NCBI GenBank assembly: GCA_001584585.1
Contig: LSYV01000003.1
Location: forward strand, 1,140,252 to 1,204,251
Direction of reading: 5' to 3'
DNA from: Gonium pectorale
Taxonomy: Eukaryota > Chlorophyta > Chlorophyceae > Chlamydomonadales > Volvocaceae
Length of the DNA stretch: 64,000 bases
The position numbers were made by a program, and so were the translations under genes. The notes beneath the pieces were generated by a model. That model did no database searches, had not been told where the DNA came from, and saw nothing but the letters and a program-made list of their open reading frames with translations. This document shows positions 13,801-25,051 of the stretch, in pieces (position 1 is the stretch's first letter; each line of letters starts with the position of its first letter).

Positions 13801-14004
13801 CAGGATGGGCTGTGAGCGTGAGTGGCCACGGCTGCCGCATGAGACGTCGCCGGTCGTGGCCTTGCTAGAGCCGTGGAGATGCTGTTGAGCGTTTTCGTCG
13901 ACATCCCGCACGAGCGACCAGCTGAGGTCGTTATGAGTCCGCAAAGCTTTCTCTTTCGCGGCTGTTTCTCCACGCACAGCGTGGAGTGGCTCCGAGGTGG
14001 CCAT
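10882..14004 (-). CDS. Aurora-like serine/threonine protein kinase
   Basis: Five minus-strand exons splice in phase 0: 14004-12862, 12482-12411, 12185-12006, 11782-11666 and 11487-10882, for about 705 residues if the ATG at 14004 is used (another in-frame ATG lies at 14091). The first 300 residues are Ser/Ala/Pro-rich and low complexity, with a short Pro run and a duplicated 18-bp unit (13250-13285). The kinase domain follows. The ATP loop LYQGYASTVYKA is non-canonical for glycines. The ATP lysine is in VVLKVY (about K367), the helix-C Glu in VLRELDIH, the catalytic HRDIKPDN at about 460-467 and DFG at 480-482. The APE motif is split by an intron (MAP|E). The pattern resembles the algal Aurora-like (ALK/CALK) group, whose members act in cell-cycle or flagellar signalling; that assignment is inference. 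An acidic, Gly/Ala-rich insert of about 80 residues sits in the C-lobe. Confidence 0.8.
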
Positions 14005-15145
14005 AGTGGTTACCAGCCGAGACACAGTCAGGGTGGTATCCAGGCCCTGCCCCCTATCTTTCCCAACTCTCACAAGTGGCAAAAGATGCATTGCTGCACA
14101 GTGCTGACATGTATATCGAGCAGCATGAGCGCCAGGTGCACGCTGGCTTCGCTCTTGGATAGCCAACTAGCGCCGGAGCCTTCCAAATGCTGTGTTACGG
14201 ACCAGCCTCCGAAAGAAGTTGCTCTGCCCGAACGCTCCCGCGTACTTGCGTCTGCAGCTGGCGTTCGGGAGATACGTAAATCAACGAGTACAAAAAATAT
14301 GAACAGGCGGTACTTTGGCGTCCGTCCGGCGAGAAATTCACTATATACGGCAATTGGCTATGATGGTGATGGTCACATGGTGGTGCCCATGACACCTTCA
14401 GCGTTGCAGTGGCTTCTACCCATACCTAGAAACCAGTGTGCCCGTTTACCATCTGATGCTCCCTCCTCGCTTCCTTAGCAAACATCTTACTTGTATAAAA
14501 TTGCTTCACCTATTTACTTAGATATACATAGCAGCGGTGTCTAAGATGGAATACGGAAGTACCACTGCCAGCGTGCGTGGAACAAGAGGGGCCAGGCTGT
14601 TTCAGGTTGGTATGTAGCTAAATGCAGAACATTGTAAATCAACTCGATTAACAAGCCGGCCTGAAAGTTTCCGTACCTAGCACTTTGTCCGCCCGACCCA
14701 ACTCTTTGTCAAGTATACCCTGACAGTAGGCTCCTGGGAACCACGGGACAGAAGCGCGGGGACTCTCCCGGCCCTCCCAGTGGCTACGGCCCGTGTCAGG
14801 CAGAAATGAAAATGCCCAGTGCCACTTTTAGCCCTTACTGCACAGTGCGGTTGCCGGAAATGCGTACCGAAACGCGAGCCTCTGTGTCCCTCACCACCAC
14901 AGCCCCGCAGGTTCCCATTCCATACGCTTCCCTAGTTTCCGGTATCGTACCCCAGAGGTTTTACGCAACACTCAGATTTCTCAGTCGCTACTCAAACCAG
15001 GCCATCTCACCATTTCGTCAGTACGGGGTCCCTGTTCCCTTAAAAGGAACAAATGGAACGCGGCCGCCAAAGGCTAGGCCCACTTCACGCGAGGCAGGTG
15101 CCATATGCAGATGCACTTTTTCAGCAACAGCAAATTGGAGCAAAG
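14005..15145. other. Intergenic between SEC5 3' end and the kinase
   Basis: Both flanking genes run on the minus strand, so this holds the SEC5 3' UTR and the kinase promoter. A TATAAAA motif is at 14493-14499 in locally AT-rich sequence. No TGTAA in the minus orientation was found close to the SEC5 stop. No coding sequence is supported. Confidence 0.4.
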
Positions 15146-18100
15146 CTATGCGCGGCGGCCGCGGGCCGCCCGTCCATCTACGTTGTCTGCAACTGAAGGG
15201 GCAGCATCCCGCAAGGCATCCCGCCAGTGACGTGGCTGTGCTGGCTGCGCAGTCTTCACCTCCTGTCTGCTAACACTCTCGGACGTCGCTGCGGGCTTGG
15301 TGTGAGCATCAGCCCGGCTGCCGGCTCCGCTTCCAGCAGCCAACGCGGCCGTTGCCGGAGCTACAGCCTTTGCCAACGCTGCAGCCGGGGCAGACGGACT
15401 AGAGTCCGCTTCGGGTGTAGCTGCGACGGCGGCAGGGGCAGCGGCCGCAGCAGCACCAGCGGCAAAGCATCGCACGTTGAGGGCATGGTGCCGGAGCCAC
15501 GTGCGGATGTCAGGCCCGAGCAGCTCCTCCAGCGCAGAGCTGACGGCCTCGCCGTCGTCCAGGCCTGCAACGGTCGCGGCCGGCACCGACGCAGGCCTGT
15601 ACCTCCGGGAGCGCTGCCGGTCGACGATGGCACCACCAAGGATGGCCTGCATAGGGCACTGATATTTATAGCACAGTAATGCATGGACCAGGCGCCAGAA
15701 ATGCTGCATTTCGTTTCTTTACCCAAAAGCACGCCTTGATCAGGACACATGTCATGGGCCGGGGCCCCCTTGGCCCTTCACCACTGGGCGCTGCTGCGTC
15801 ACGGAAACGCCCGGCTCGCCAGGCAGCGACGCAGCTGCCCACCTTCGCGTCTTGTAGGTCTGCCGCCAGGGACTCCGCCAGGAGCGGCTGCAGCGCGGCC
15901 AGGAGAAACGCCAGGTCCACCCATAGCTGCACCAGCTGCTCCACGCTCGCAACGGAGGCTTGGGCTCTGCCCGATCCCGCCGCCGCCTGCTTGCCCAGCC
16001 CGACCGTCGAGCCGCTGCTAGTGGGCACCACGGCATGGTATGCCCGCAGCAGCTGGTCCACCAGATGCTCCACCAGCGCCTCCATGAAGGAGGCCAGGTT
16101 GCCTAAGGGGAACCGGGATGTTGCACCGGTGGGCACTCAGGAAGGCGTCGCGCTTCTACTTTGTACGGCAATACGCAGTAGGCACAAAGGAGGCGGCGCC
16201 GTTGGAGTGGTGACGAGCTGGGCGAATGATCCTGACATTGCCGTGGACACAGTTCCTCGCCAAGGGCCGTGGGAGGCGAACGCCCACGTGCGCTGGTTTG
16301 GAGGCAACGGAGAAAATACCATTGGGAATCGGGCACAACGCAAGACACTGCACAAGGAGCACCATGTAACGTGGTTGTGTTTCGCCGCAGTCATGCACAA
16401 CACCATAGATCTCACTTGGGGAGTAGGTCAGCGCCTCGTTGTGAATGGCGACCAGCAGCTGCAGAACGCCGCAGCAGCCTGCGCTGGGCCCGGACGGCAC
16501 AGGCAGCAGCCGGGACGTCGCTGAGGCCACTGCAGCCCGCTTGCTGGTGGCCGCCGTCCCTGAAGCAGCAGCCAACCCGTCCCCCAGCAGGGGTGCCGTC
16601 TCCGAGGCTATATAGCTCCGCACGGCGGCCTGCACGGCTGCCTCTTTGCGTGCCAAGTAGCTGGAGCCGAGGGCCTCGTTGGAGCGGCGCATGGAGGTGG
16701 TCAGGTCGCGGAGGCGGCGCTGGCATGTGGCGGCTGCCTCATCCGTGGCTGAGGTGGAGGCAAGCGAATGAGGATGACTCACGAATACACGAAAGAAAAC
16801 TCTCTTGAGCAGGGCGCGCTCAAGCAACTCACAATCATGATGCTTCATCTCCAATTTGGCCGTCTTGAAGTGACACAAACCAAAACGCGGTAATGCAAGC
16901 TACAACCCGTCTGCGAGGCTGTGGCTTGCATGCCTAGCCTATCAGCAAAGCTCTGCCAAAGTTCAGTCCCTCATGCGTGATGCCGCGCCCCAGCTTACGT
17001 GCCAGCAGCTTGCGGTATCGCTCCACCACTCTCGGCAGGACTCGCGTGCGAATCATGGCGGAGTTGCTGATCACCAACAGCATGCGCACGTCGTCGTTGC
17101 TGCTGCCGCCGCCCTCGCCGCTGGCCAGGCACTTCAAGTCCTGTGCAGCCGGCACGCCGCCGGAGGCTCTCGAGCCGTCAGCGGAGACCGCAATGCTCGC
17201 ATCCGTGCCACCGGCGGAACCTGGATCCGCAGCCGTGCTGCATGCAGCAAGAATGTGTACGGGCCGATCGGGACAGCAATCACAGCACCTTCGTGAGAGT
17301 CCACGGCAGTGCCATCAGTTGTGAACGGAGTTGCCCCTTGCAGGGCATCAGCAGCGCCCGCAAGTACACACAGGAACATGTGGCTGCGCTCATAAAATCA
17401 ATTTGAAATTCTCACATTTTGCTCCTGGATCTGCCCTTGTGGCTTCCGCCGTCGTTGTTGCTGCCGCCATGCCCCGCATAGAGGCCCCGCGCGTACTCGG
17501 CCAGCGCCTCGCTCAGCAGGGCAAAGCATGCGAAGATGGAGCCCTGGTGACACACCAGGAGGAGCCATCAAGCAGGAACGCAGCATTGTATGGTTTCGAG
17601 GCGCTGAGGAGCCCAACTTCACTGTCAGCGTTCCGCCACTGCTCACCTGCGTCGGCTTCCAGCTGGACTCGGCAGGAATCTCTTGCACGCCACCAGCTGC
17701 GTTTGCCACGGCGTGCAAGGGCCACTGGTAGTGTAGCAGCACCACGCCCAATTCTTCCTGCAGGGTCCGAAGATTCGCAAACGCGTGTGCTCCACTCTCC
17801 CCAAGCTAGTGATGTAACAATTACGCTACAGTACATTAAAGGCGCGTTCCATGCCGACAGGGCCATTCGATATGGTGCGGCTCCACTGGCGACTGTGCCT
17901 CGCCGCAACGCTCCTCACTTCCTTTACTGCATGGCACTATGCGTCCAACATGTCAAGCCATGAAGAACCTTCTCGCCTGGTCGGAGTCGAAGCCCGTTAA
18001 CAATTGAAACCAATGCGCACCTCCAGTCTCCGTGGAAGGGCTGTCACAGGCTGTGCGTCCGACGTCAGCAGATCCAATCTGTCGAGTCAGAAGGCACCGG

Positions 18101-21100
18101 TGGAATGTCGCCAACGAAACTAAGAAGGGTTCTCTTCCCACCTTGTATGGACACCGTTCGGCACCGTAAGGTGCATAACATCGTTCGGGAATATGCCCCG
18201 GGCTGGTCGCCAGAATGCATGGTGCCCGCTGCCTCGCATAGGTCTGCCGTGAAGCGGCTATGAAGCTTTCTGTATGCAGAGATTCCAACTGCGCACTCAC
18301 CGGAAATCCTCCGTCCCGAACAGCTGCTGCGGAAGCGTAGCCACGTGGTCCTCCAGCACACCTACATGGGAACTCAGCGCCGCCACCACGCCCTGGCGAA
18401 GCGATGACAGGGCGCGCATCCCCACACCGACACGCCGAAGTGCAGACATGAGGTTGCAGGCGTCCTGCGCGGCCGCAAGACAAGCATAGACTGGTTGGCC
18501 CCAAGGAACGATGTGCCGGTGACCTGAAAAGCTGCAGCTAGACATTCGTGACACCTATGCCTGCAGCTGAGACGCGTTCTGGATGCACACCGCTGGCTGA
18601 AGCGGCTACGCGGCACGCTACGGGCGTGACGTGCAGCGCGACCCACGCCACCCATGTGCGCTGCCTAATGATTCGCACAGAACATGTGCTGTTTATGCTT
18701 CCGGATCAGTCCCAGAAATGCCTACCAGGATTACGAGAGGGAGGCCCGGCTGCGTCGGTCCAGCCCGCGCAAGCGACTGCACAGCCCGTCTGCAGTACAG
18801 TGAAATAAGATTAGATTAGTCGGTCCGAACCAGGATGCGCACCCATGCACAGTCATAACAGGTTCAACCACAGCATGCTTTACTACAGTAACGAACGGAT
18901 ATCCCGCTCGGCCTCTGACTTACGGTATCGCATGCACACAACCGCCTGAGCGGCACAACCCCGCCTACTTCTTACCTGAGGCGTGCGGAGTACTTGCTGC
19001 AGAGCGACTCTACCAGCTTGCGTGCGAGCGACGGTCCGCGTTCCAGCGCTTCCTTGGACTCCTCTTCCAAATCCGCGTTGCTGCCGTACTTTGGGCTGTT
19101 GCACACAGCCCACAGCCCCGGCAGGCTCCAGAGGAGCAGCGCCGAAACCGAGCATACGTACATCACCCACTGCCGCTGGGCCGCCGTGAGCACAGGCTCT
19201 GGAGCGTGCGCCGATGCCGGCAGCTGCAAAGCAGGCTCTGCCACAACAGCGGGGCCGCCGGCGCGAGACTGCGTGGCGCTTCGCTGGCCGCGCGAGTGTA
19301 CAGCGGGCGTGACGGGAGTCCAGCCCTCGCCAGCGGACCCCCCTGGGTCTTGCAGCAGCCGTCGAAGCTCCCTCCGAACATGCTGTGGCAGGGCAGCGTC
19401 CCCGGAAAATGGAAGAGCGCCCGTACTCCCCTGCCACAACATGAACGCGGCCTCAGCCGCCTCCCCATCCTCATCCAAGCCGTTGATGTCGATGTCCGAG
19501 GTACTTTCCTCACCGTCGCCGCCGTCCTGTGCTCCACGCCCATCGCCCGGTGCCTCGGGCTTGGCCTGTTCCGAGCCGCGGGCGGCCTGGCTGAGGCTCT
19601 CCTGCGGTACGATGGAAGTGAGTGAGGCCTGCAGCGCTGTTATGCCGCTTGATGGCATGGCGACGAGCGGCGAGGGTGCCGCGGCGCCCGCGGCGGTGAT
19701 GCCGCTCACAGCCGGCAGCGTCGCCGTGGCCTTCATCCAGGCCGCCACCAGCTGCTCCAGCTGTTCCGTGTGTAGCTTGTCGACCGCCTGCAGGACCGTA
19801 CATGTCAACCGCCTCGGATATGGCGACAGCCATAACACCAGAGTATCACTGCCACACATAACATAAACCACTTTTTGTCTATGATTAGACCATGGAAACA
19901 CACAGTTCAAGCAAAAACACAGTTCAAGCAAAAAGCTTGCAATGACGACAGGTTTTAGAGCGAGACCCGAGCGTACCTGTATCCGAGCCACGACGTGCGC
20001 CTCCAGCCTGTTGACGTACAAGCGCATCGGGTCCTCGTCGCGGGCAGCCGGCAGGCGCTCCTGCGTGCAGTCGAGTGCCAGCGTCAAGCCTTGGCCCCAA
20101 CTTGCGACGGCGGCTTCGAGGTTTGTGGTCTCCCTACTCCTTCGACCCTTCCACTCTTTTCCGTGGTCATCGACTTGCCTGACGTACTAGCGCCAGGAAC
20201 AGTAGGTACTCGGGCAACTGGGACAGGCGGTTCTGTTCCGCTTGCTCGGCACCGCCGTCACCGTAGCGGTACCAGGCCTCCTCATCCTTGCCCCAAGCCG
20301 CCAGGCCAGTCACCGCGGCAGATGCAAGTACAGCGCCATCGTGGCCCCCGCGTGTACCCTCGGGCGGAGGCTCGCTGACCAGCTGCTTTACAGCCAGGTA
20401 GACCTCGGTGACTCGCTGGAAGGCGGCAGCGGGGTACACTTTCGATGGGCACCTCAAACAAAAGCAACGGAGGCAAGGTAAGCAGATCACATGGCAATAC
20501 ATCTCTCATAGAGATGCCTGATCATTCTTGCGAGCGCGTCTGTCCTCGCCATCTCCGACAAGCAGATGTCTGCAGGTGGCCCCAGCCTGCACAGCCCCCA
20601 CCTTCTCAATCTCGGCGTACAGGCTGACCCATACTCGTGCGGTAGTGGCTGTCGGCCGGATGAGCATGTTGGCCCGCTTGTACTCGCGAACGACCTATGA
20701 TGAGAAATAGGGTAGCTCAAATAAATCTGCCGTAGGTAATACGAGGGTGTGAGGGCTCAGGGCTCCCAAAAGGATTCGCCCTGAGTTCCCACAGTCTACG
20801 CTGTGCGGTTGAAGCAGGTTCAACTCAAACAACGCTGCCCAGCTCCGACGGTGGCAACTGCAGGCGCCGCACCCCACGGTGCCTCACCTGATCGAGCTCT
20901 CCCCGGCCCGCGAGTTCAAGTATGCGGTTCGGCGCCGCGAACAGGTGGTCGAAGCGCTGCAACAGGCTGGACACCGCCCGAATGCGGTCCGCCTTTGCGG
21001 CGCGCTCCAAGATCGGCCCGAAGGTGCGGCGCGCTTGGGCGTCCAGCTGCATCGGTGAGGGACATGCGACCGAGACAAGCCTTTTCTCATCGCTACGGAA

Positions 21101-23375
21101 ATGCCAGCATTGATGTGCAGGTGTGTGCACAATGCCTATAATGCCGCTACCGAGCAAGGATCTCTTGCGGCACGATTTTGGAGGACGGACTGCACTGCCG
21201 CCTTATGAGTAAGCATTATGAAGCCATCAGCACTTCAGCTGCCAGGCTTCTTAGCTCCGCAAGAATACCTGCTCGAGTGATCGGAAGATGCGCTCCGTGC
21301 CCACGCCCTGCTCTCGGTGGGGTGCTGACTCCGCAGCGCGCCCGCCACCACCAGCGCCGCCACCGCCTCGCACGAGCATCTTGCGCAGCTTTGCATGAAT
21401 GTCATCAATTGCGTCTTTGCAGTTAATGAAGCGGTCAAAGTTGTTGCGAATGAGCATCTTCAGCTGACCGGTGCGCTCTGACAGCTCGCGGCTGAGCACG
21501 CGCAGGCCCTTCTGCAGCTGGCTCATGCTGCTGTCCTGCAGGTGGGCACAAATACAACGCGAATGCGTCATCTTTGCAGGCACGCGCTCCAAGTTGCAGT
21601 GGCTGTGCAGCGGGCACTACTGTTTCGTACCCACAGGGGAATCCATTGGCCAATGCCCAACGGTAGAGCCCGAACTTGCAGGAGGGTTAGGACGGTGATC
21701 GCCAAACAAATGTTCAACAGCATTCGCGGCAGGCAGTTCCGGGTCCAGGCCCAACTCGCCACTGACCGCGTGGAATGTGGCGAGATACGCCTCGGCGTCA
21801 AAGCCCTCCTGGTTAGGCAGGACCTGTGGGTTGCGGCCAGTATGTGGATACATCAACCAAAGTGTTGGGCAGTATCGCGAACCCGGCAGCGCCCAATGCA
21901 CGCAAAAAGAGTCAGTGAGCACACCTACTAAGCGACAGCACTGGCTCCACTCTTCGTGCAAACTTGCTCCACTTTGAATGCAGGTCACGCCAAGCGGTAT
22001 CCGCTGGGCACAAGACCTCTGCTCTAGCCGAGCCTTGCAGTGTAGTTCGGTGCGGTGTCAAGACCGCTGAAGTTGTGTCGAACGACTACGCACCTTCCGA
22101 GTGTCCTCGTCCAGCCCTGCCCCGGAGCGGCTGCCGCCACCGGCCCCGTCGGCCTGCTGCTTGTTGCCCAGTCGCGCCGTACGGAACGTCCGCATCGTCT
22201 GCAAGAGCCATGACACGAGTTCACGAATGGCGTGGCTGGAACAGAGACCCCGCATCGGCGAACCTCTAACGCCACCCCAGCATGCGCATGGGCTCAAACG
22301 GACCGTTGCCTCGTAAAACCCATGACGCAAGCCCTTGACGGGATCCTCCGAGCTCGAGCATCATTATCATGACCCCAGCTGTATGATCCACGACTTACCG
22401 CCTTCAAGCCCTTCTCGCCGCTGGCAGGCTGCACTGCGCGCGCTATCTTGGACTTCTTGCCCTGTAACGGGTTGGAGGTTGGCACACATTGGGTAGCCGC
22501 ACATGCCGCTCGCAAGAGCACACCATGTACACGTACATAACCAGCCGCCCTTCGAGCGTAGCTGTGCCCGCACGCGCGCCGCACACATGGTCGTCCCCAC
22601 ATGCGTTGACCCATCACACGCCCATCCTCACACCGTCACCGAGCCGTTCCCACACCCACATCCACAAGCCGCCGTCTGCATTGTCCGCACACATAAGCAC
22701 TCTTCACTTTGCACTTCGGCTGTCCGCCACTCAAGCGGGTTCTGTCCTTGGCAAGCGCCGGCCCGGGAGACACGCCGCCCCCCACCCATCACGAAAAGTG
22801 GAATGCGAGCGCACCAGGGTCAGCGTCAGGGGGTCGATATAACCCCGCCCCAGTGGGTCTGACACCAGCGCGTCCTCCTCGACGGGGTTGGACTGGAAGA
22901 TCTGCTGAATGACCTCGTCCGCCTGGCTGGCGCGCGTGGTCGTGCTGCGGACGAGGTTCTCCGCAACAAACCGCAGCTCCCCCACATCCACCTCATCCCA
23001 CATCGCAGGCCCCTCGCTCGTATCGCGCTTGCGAAAGTAAGACCAGCCGAGAGGTTTGGTCTCATCCTCCACAGGCCCGTCACCGCTGTCAGCGTCGTCG
23101 TTGTCGTGTTCCCAGTCCCGGTCGTCGAGGTACTCGTCGGCGTCCATATCCTCGTGCGCGTCCGCCTCAGCATCAGACTTGTCCTGCAGCTGAAACGCAA
23201 CGCGGCCCTTGCGGCTTCCGCCGCGCTTACTGGACTTGACCGGCTGCGTGGCGCCACCGCCAGCTCCGCCGCGCGGTGCCGGCTGTTCGGCACGCCGCGA
23301 CGGCGCTGCATTGTGTGCCGCGTCATCGTCGCTGATGGTGATAGCGCTGACGTCGCTATCGCCATCTGTCGCCAT
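15146..23375 (-). CDS. SEC5: Exocyst complex component SEC5 (EXOC2)
   Basis: Exons on the minus strand: 23375-22815, 22461-22399, 22198-22094, 21823-21767, 21535-21269, 21046-20888, 20694-20602, about 20445-20179, 20129-19977, 19787-18976, 18531-18301, about 17794-17647, 17543-17416, 17237-16999, 16748-16416, 16102-15723 and 15646-15146. Recognisable SEC5 segments are DPLGRGYIDPLTL in an acidic N-terminus, LIRNNFDRFINCKDAIDDI, the repeat-start region with RIRAVSSLLQRF, VVREYKRANMLI, and late helical exons ending in an Ala-rich tail. SEC5 is a subunit of the octameric exocyst that tethers secretory vesicles at the plasma membrane. Almost all phases agree. Two places do not resolve cleanly: the exon 7/8 junction needs a one-base frame shift, and intron 8 would be only 49 bases with a GC donor. 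Some smaller boundaries are ambiguous. Confidence 0.85.
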
Positions 23376-24045
23376 GGCACTGCGGCTTGAGGCACGCCGA
23401 TACGACGCGGGTGGGGCTCGGCCCCAGATCCCGCTCTACATTACAGCATGTTGGCAAATCATAGCCACATGAGGAGAGAGCGGTCGCGAAGTGATGCGCG
23501 GGCTACAGAAGCGGTAGTCAACAGAAACCAGCCAAGAGCTGCCGCTTGTCAAATATGTTCGGTCCTGCTACGTAAGCGGCAGACTTGCAACGCGAACTTT
23601 CTACGTTAGTTAGGGCCAAGCTTCTGCTTCTTCTCTCTCTCGTCCTGCCGCACGACACGAGGTGTCACGTAGCTAGGAACCCCTAGCTTGATGGCTATAT
23701 ATACACATGCTGTCAGGCTGAAAGGACCGCTTCAGAAGACCCACGGAGCACACCGCGGCGATGCAGCCTTGGCGACTGTTGCAACCGGTTGTCGACGGGC
23801 CACAATTGTGCGGTAGGCTGTGCGGTAGTTAACCATGTGGAAACCTGGAGATCCTTTTGTGAGTGCTCCTTGAGGACGGGCCCCTCATGGGGATCCTCGC
23901 AGACGGGCACAAACGGAACGGGTGGGAGCGGACCCCGTGCTTCCGCGCCAAGCATTGATGCACCAATCAATGTCAACACTTGACGCATAGGTTTCAGCGC
24001 CTACCCAACCACGACAAAGGCCTGGCCGTGCTCCCCGCCCTGCAG
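23376..24045. other. Intergenic, SEC5 promoter side
   Basis: No gene supported. This holds the 5' flank of SEC5, including a TATA-like run (tatatatac) near 23695-23704, and leads into the dehydrogenase remnant. Confidence 0.4.
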
Positions 24046-25050
24046 ACCCCAAGGCTTCCTCTTCCCTTGCGGCTGAGGTGGTCGCCGCCGGCGGTCGCTA
24101 CGTGGAGGCCCCTGTGCTGGGCAGCCAGCCCGAGGCGGAAAAGGGCACGCTGCTCATCATGGTGGGCGCGGACGCCGACCCACGGGACACTCCGGGCGAC
24201 CCCGTGTGGCCGCTGCTCAAGGCGCTGGGACTGGACCTGGAACTGCCTGCCGCGAATGCGGGCCAGGAGGCAAGCCTAGTGGGATGCGCCATCGACAAGG
24301 GTGGAAGGCATATATCACTGACCACGGCACTTGGCCCCGCTACATACATTTTCTGTTGTTACGAGCGACGGAGTCCCAGTTCCTGGCGATGTGTAGGGCA
24401 GGCGATGCGGTAGGCAGGCAAAGCGGTGGCAGTCCCGGTGCCGGTGCATTGTGGACAGGGTGGACGCTTACTGTGCACATGTGGATATTGTGGCTGACCC
24501 TCCACCGCCGTTGACCAAGCATGTCTCCATGGCCTTCTCGACGTTACGGGCAGCAGTTTGGTCCCCGTACTCTGCCGCCCTGGCGTGCTAGTTATCCTAA
24601 TTGTTAGGATGTTTGCTTGAGTTTACATGCACCCCGCACTCTGGGGACTCTAATCTGTGGCTTCAGGTCCGTTTGATTATGAGGCACGGTTGGGGGTGAA
24701 CGACATAACTGTTCGGGCTGGGGAAATGGGCTGTGAGAGTCCTAAATGCACGCGGCTCCATGACTTGCACACCGTCCGGGTGGGTTTGAGAGCACCCTGT
24801 GGCACGGGATAAGAGCCCGAAGGGGCATCCGAAAGGCCGGGGAATGCCAGTCGACATCGTTGCCACCTGCAATCTCTCACGCTGTGTTTGCAGCCGCGCG
24901 CACACAACGCCTACCGTCGCCCTGTCCATCCTGGCCTCATACCCGCAGGCACATTCATCCATCTCCATGAGCCTGGTCCAGCGTAGAGGCGCTTCGGTGC
25001 TGCGCACCCAGCGCGTCTCCGCTCGTACGCACGCGCGTATGACACGCAAG
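24046..25050 (+). pseudogene. Decayed partial copy of the beta-hydroxyacid dehydrogenase (exons 3 and 4)
   Basis: Bases 24072-24231 are identical to 6589-6748, most of dehydrogenase exon 3, and the preceding bases keep an intron-like acceptor (ccctgcag) and the start of the exon with substitutions. After 24231 the similarity stops abruptly, and the next 30 or so bases resemble a SEC5 intron instead. A much more degraded match to exon 4 (13 identical bases at gcctggtccagcg, then a weaker tail) is at about 24955-25050, also behind an acceptor-like CCCGCAG. Exons 1, 2, 5 and 6 were not found here. The intron-like spacing argues for a DNA-level duplication rather than a processed retrocopy. No intact protein can be made. 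Confidence 0.8.
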
Positions 25051-25051
25051 T

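Noticed and set aside
11965..14166. A 733-codon minus-strand frame through the kinase gene
   Set aside because: It reads through a clear intron (donor after CAG at 12862, acceptor at 12482) and the last 250 residues are not kinase-like; the spliced model is better.
17953..18504. A second minus-strand frame through SEC5 exon 11
   Set aside because: Its translation is Cys/Arg-rich and not helical. The alternative frame (YACLAAAQDACNLMSAL) fits SEC5 and keeps phase with the acceptor at 18532-18533.
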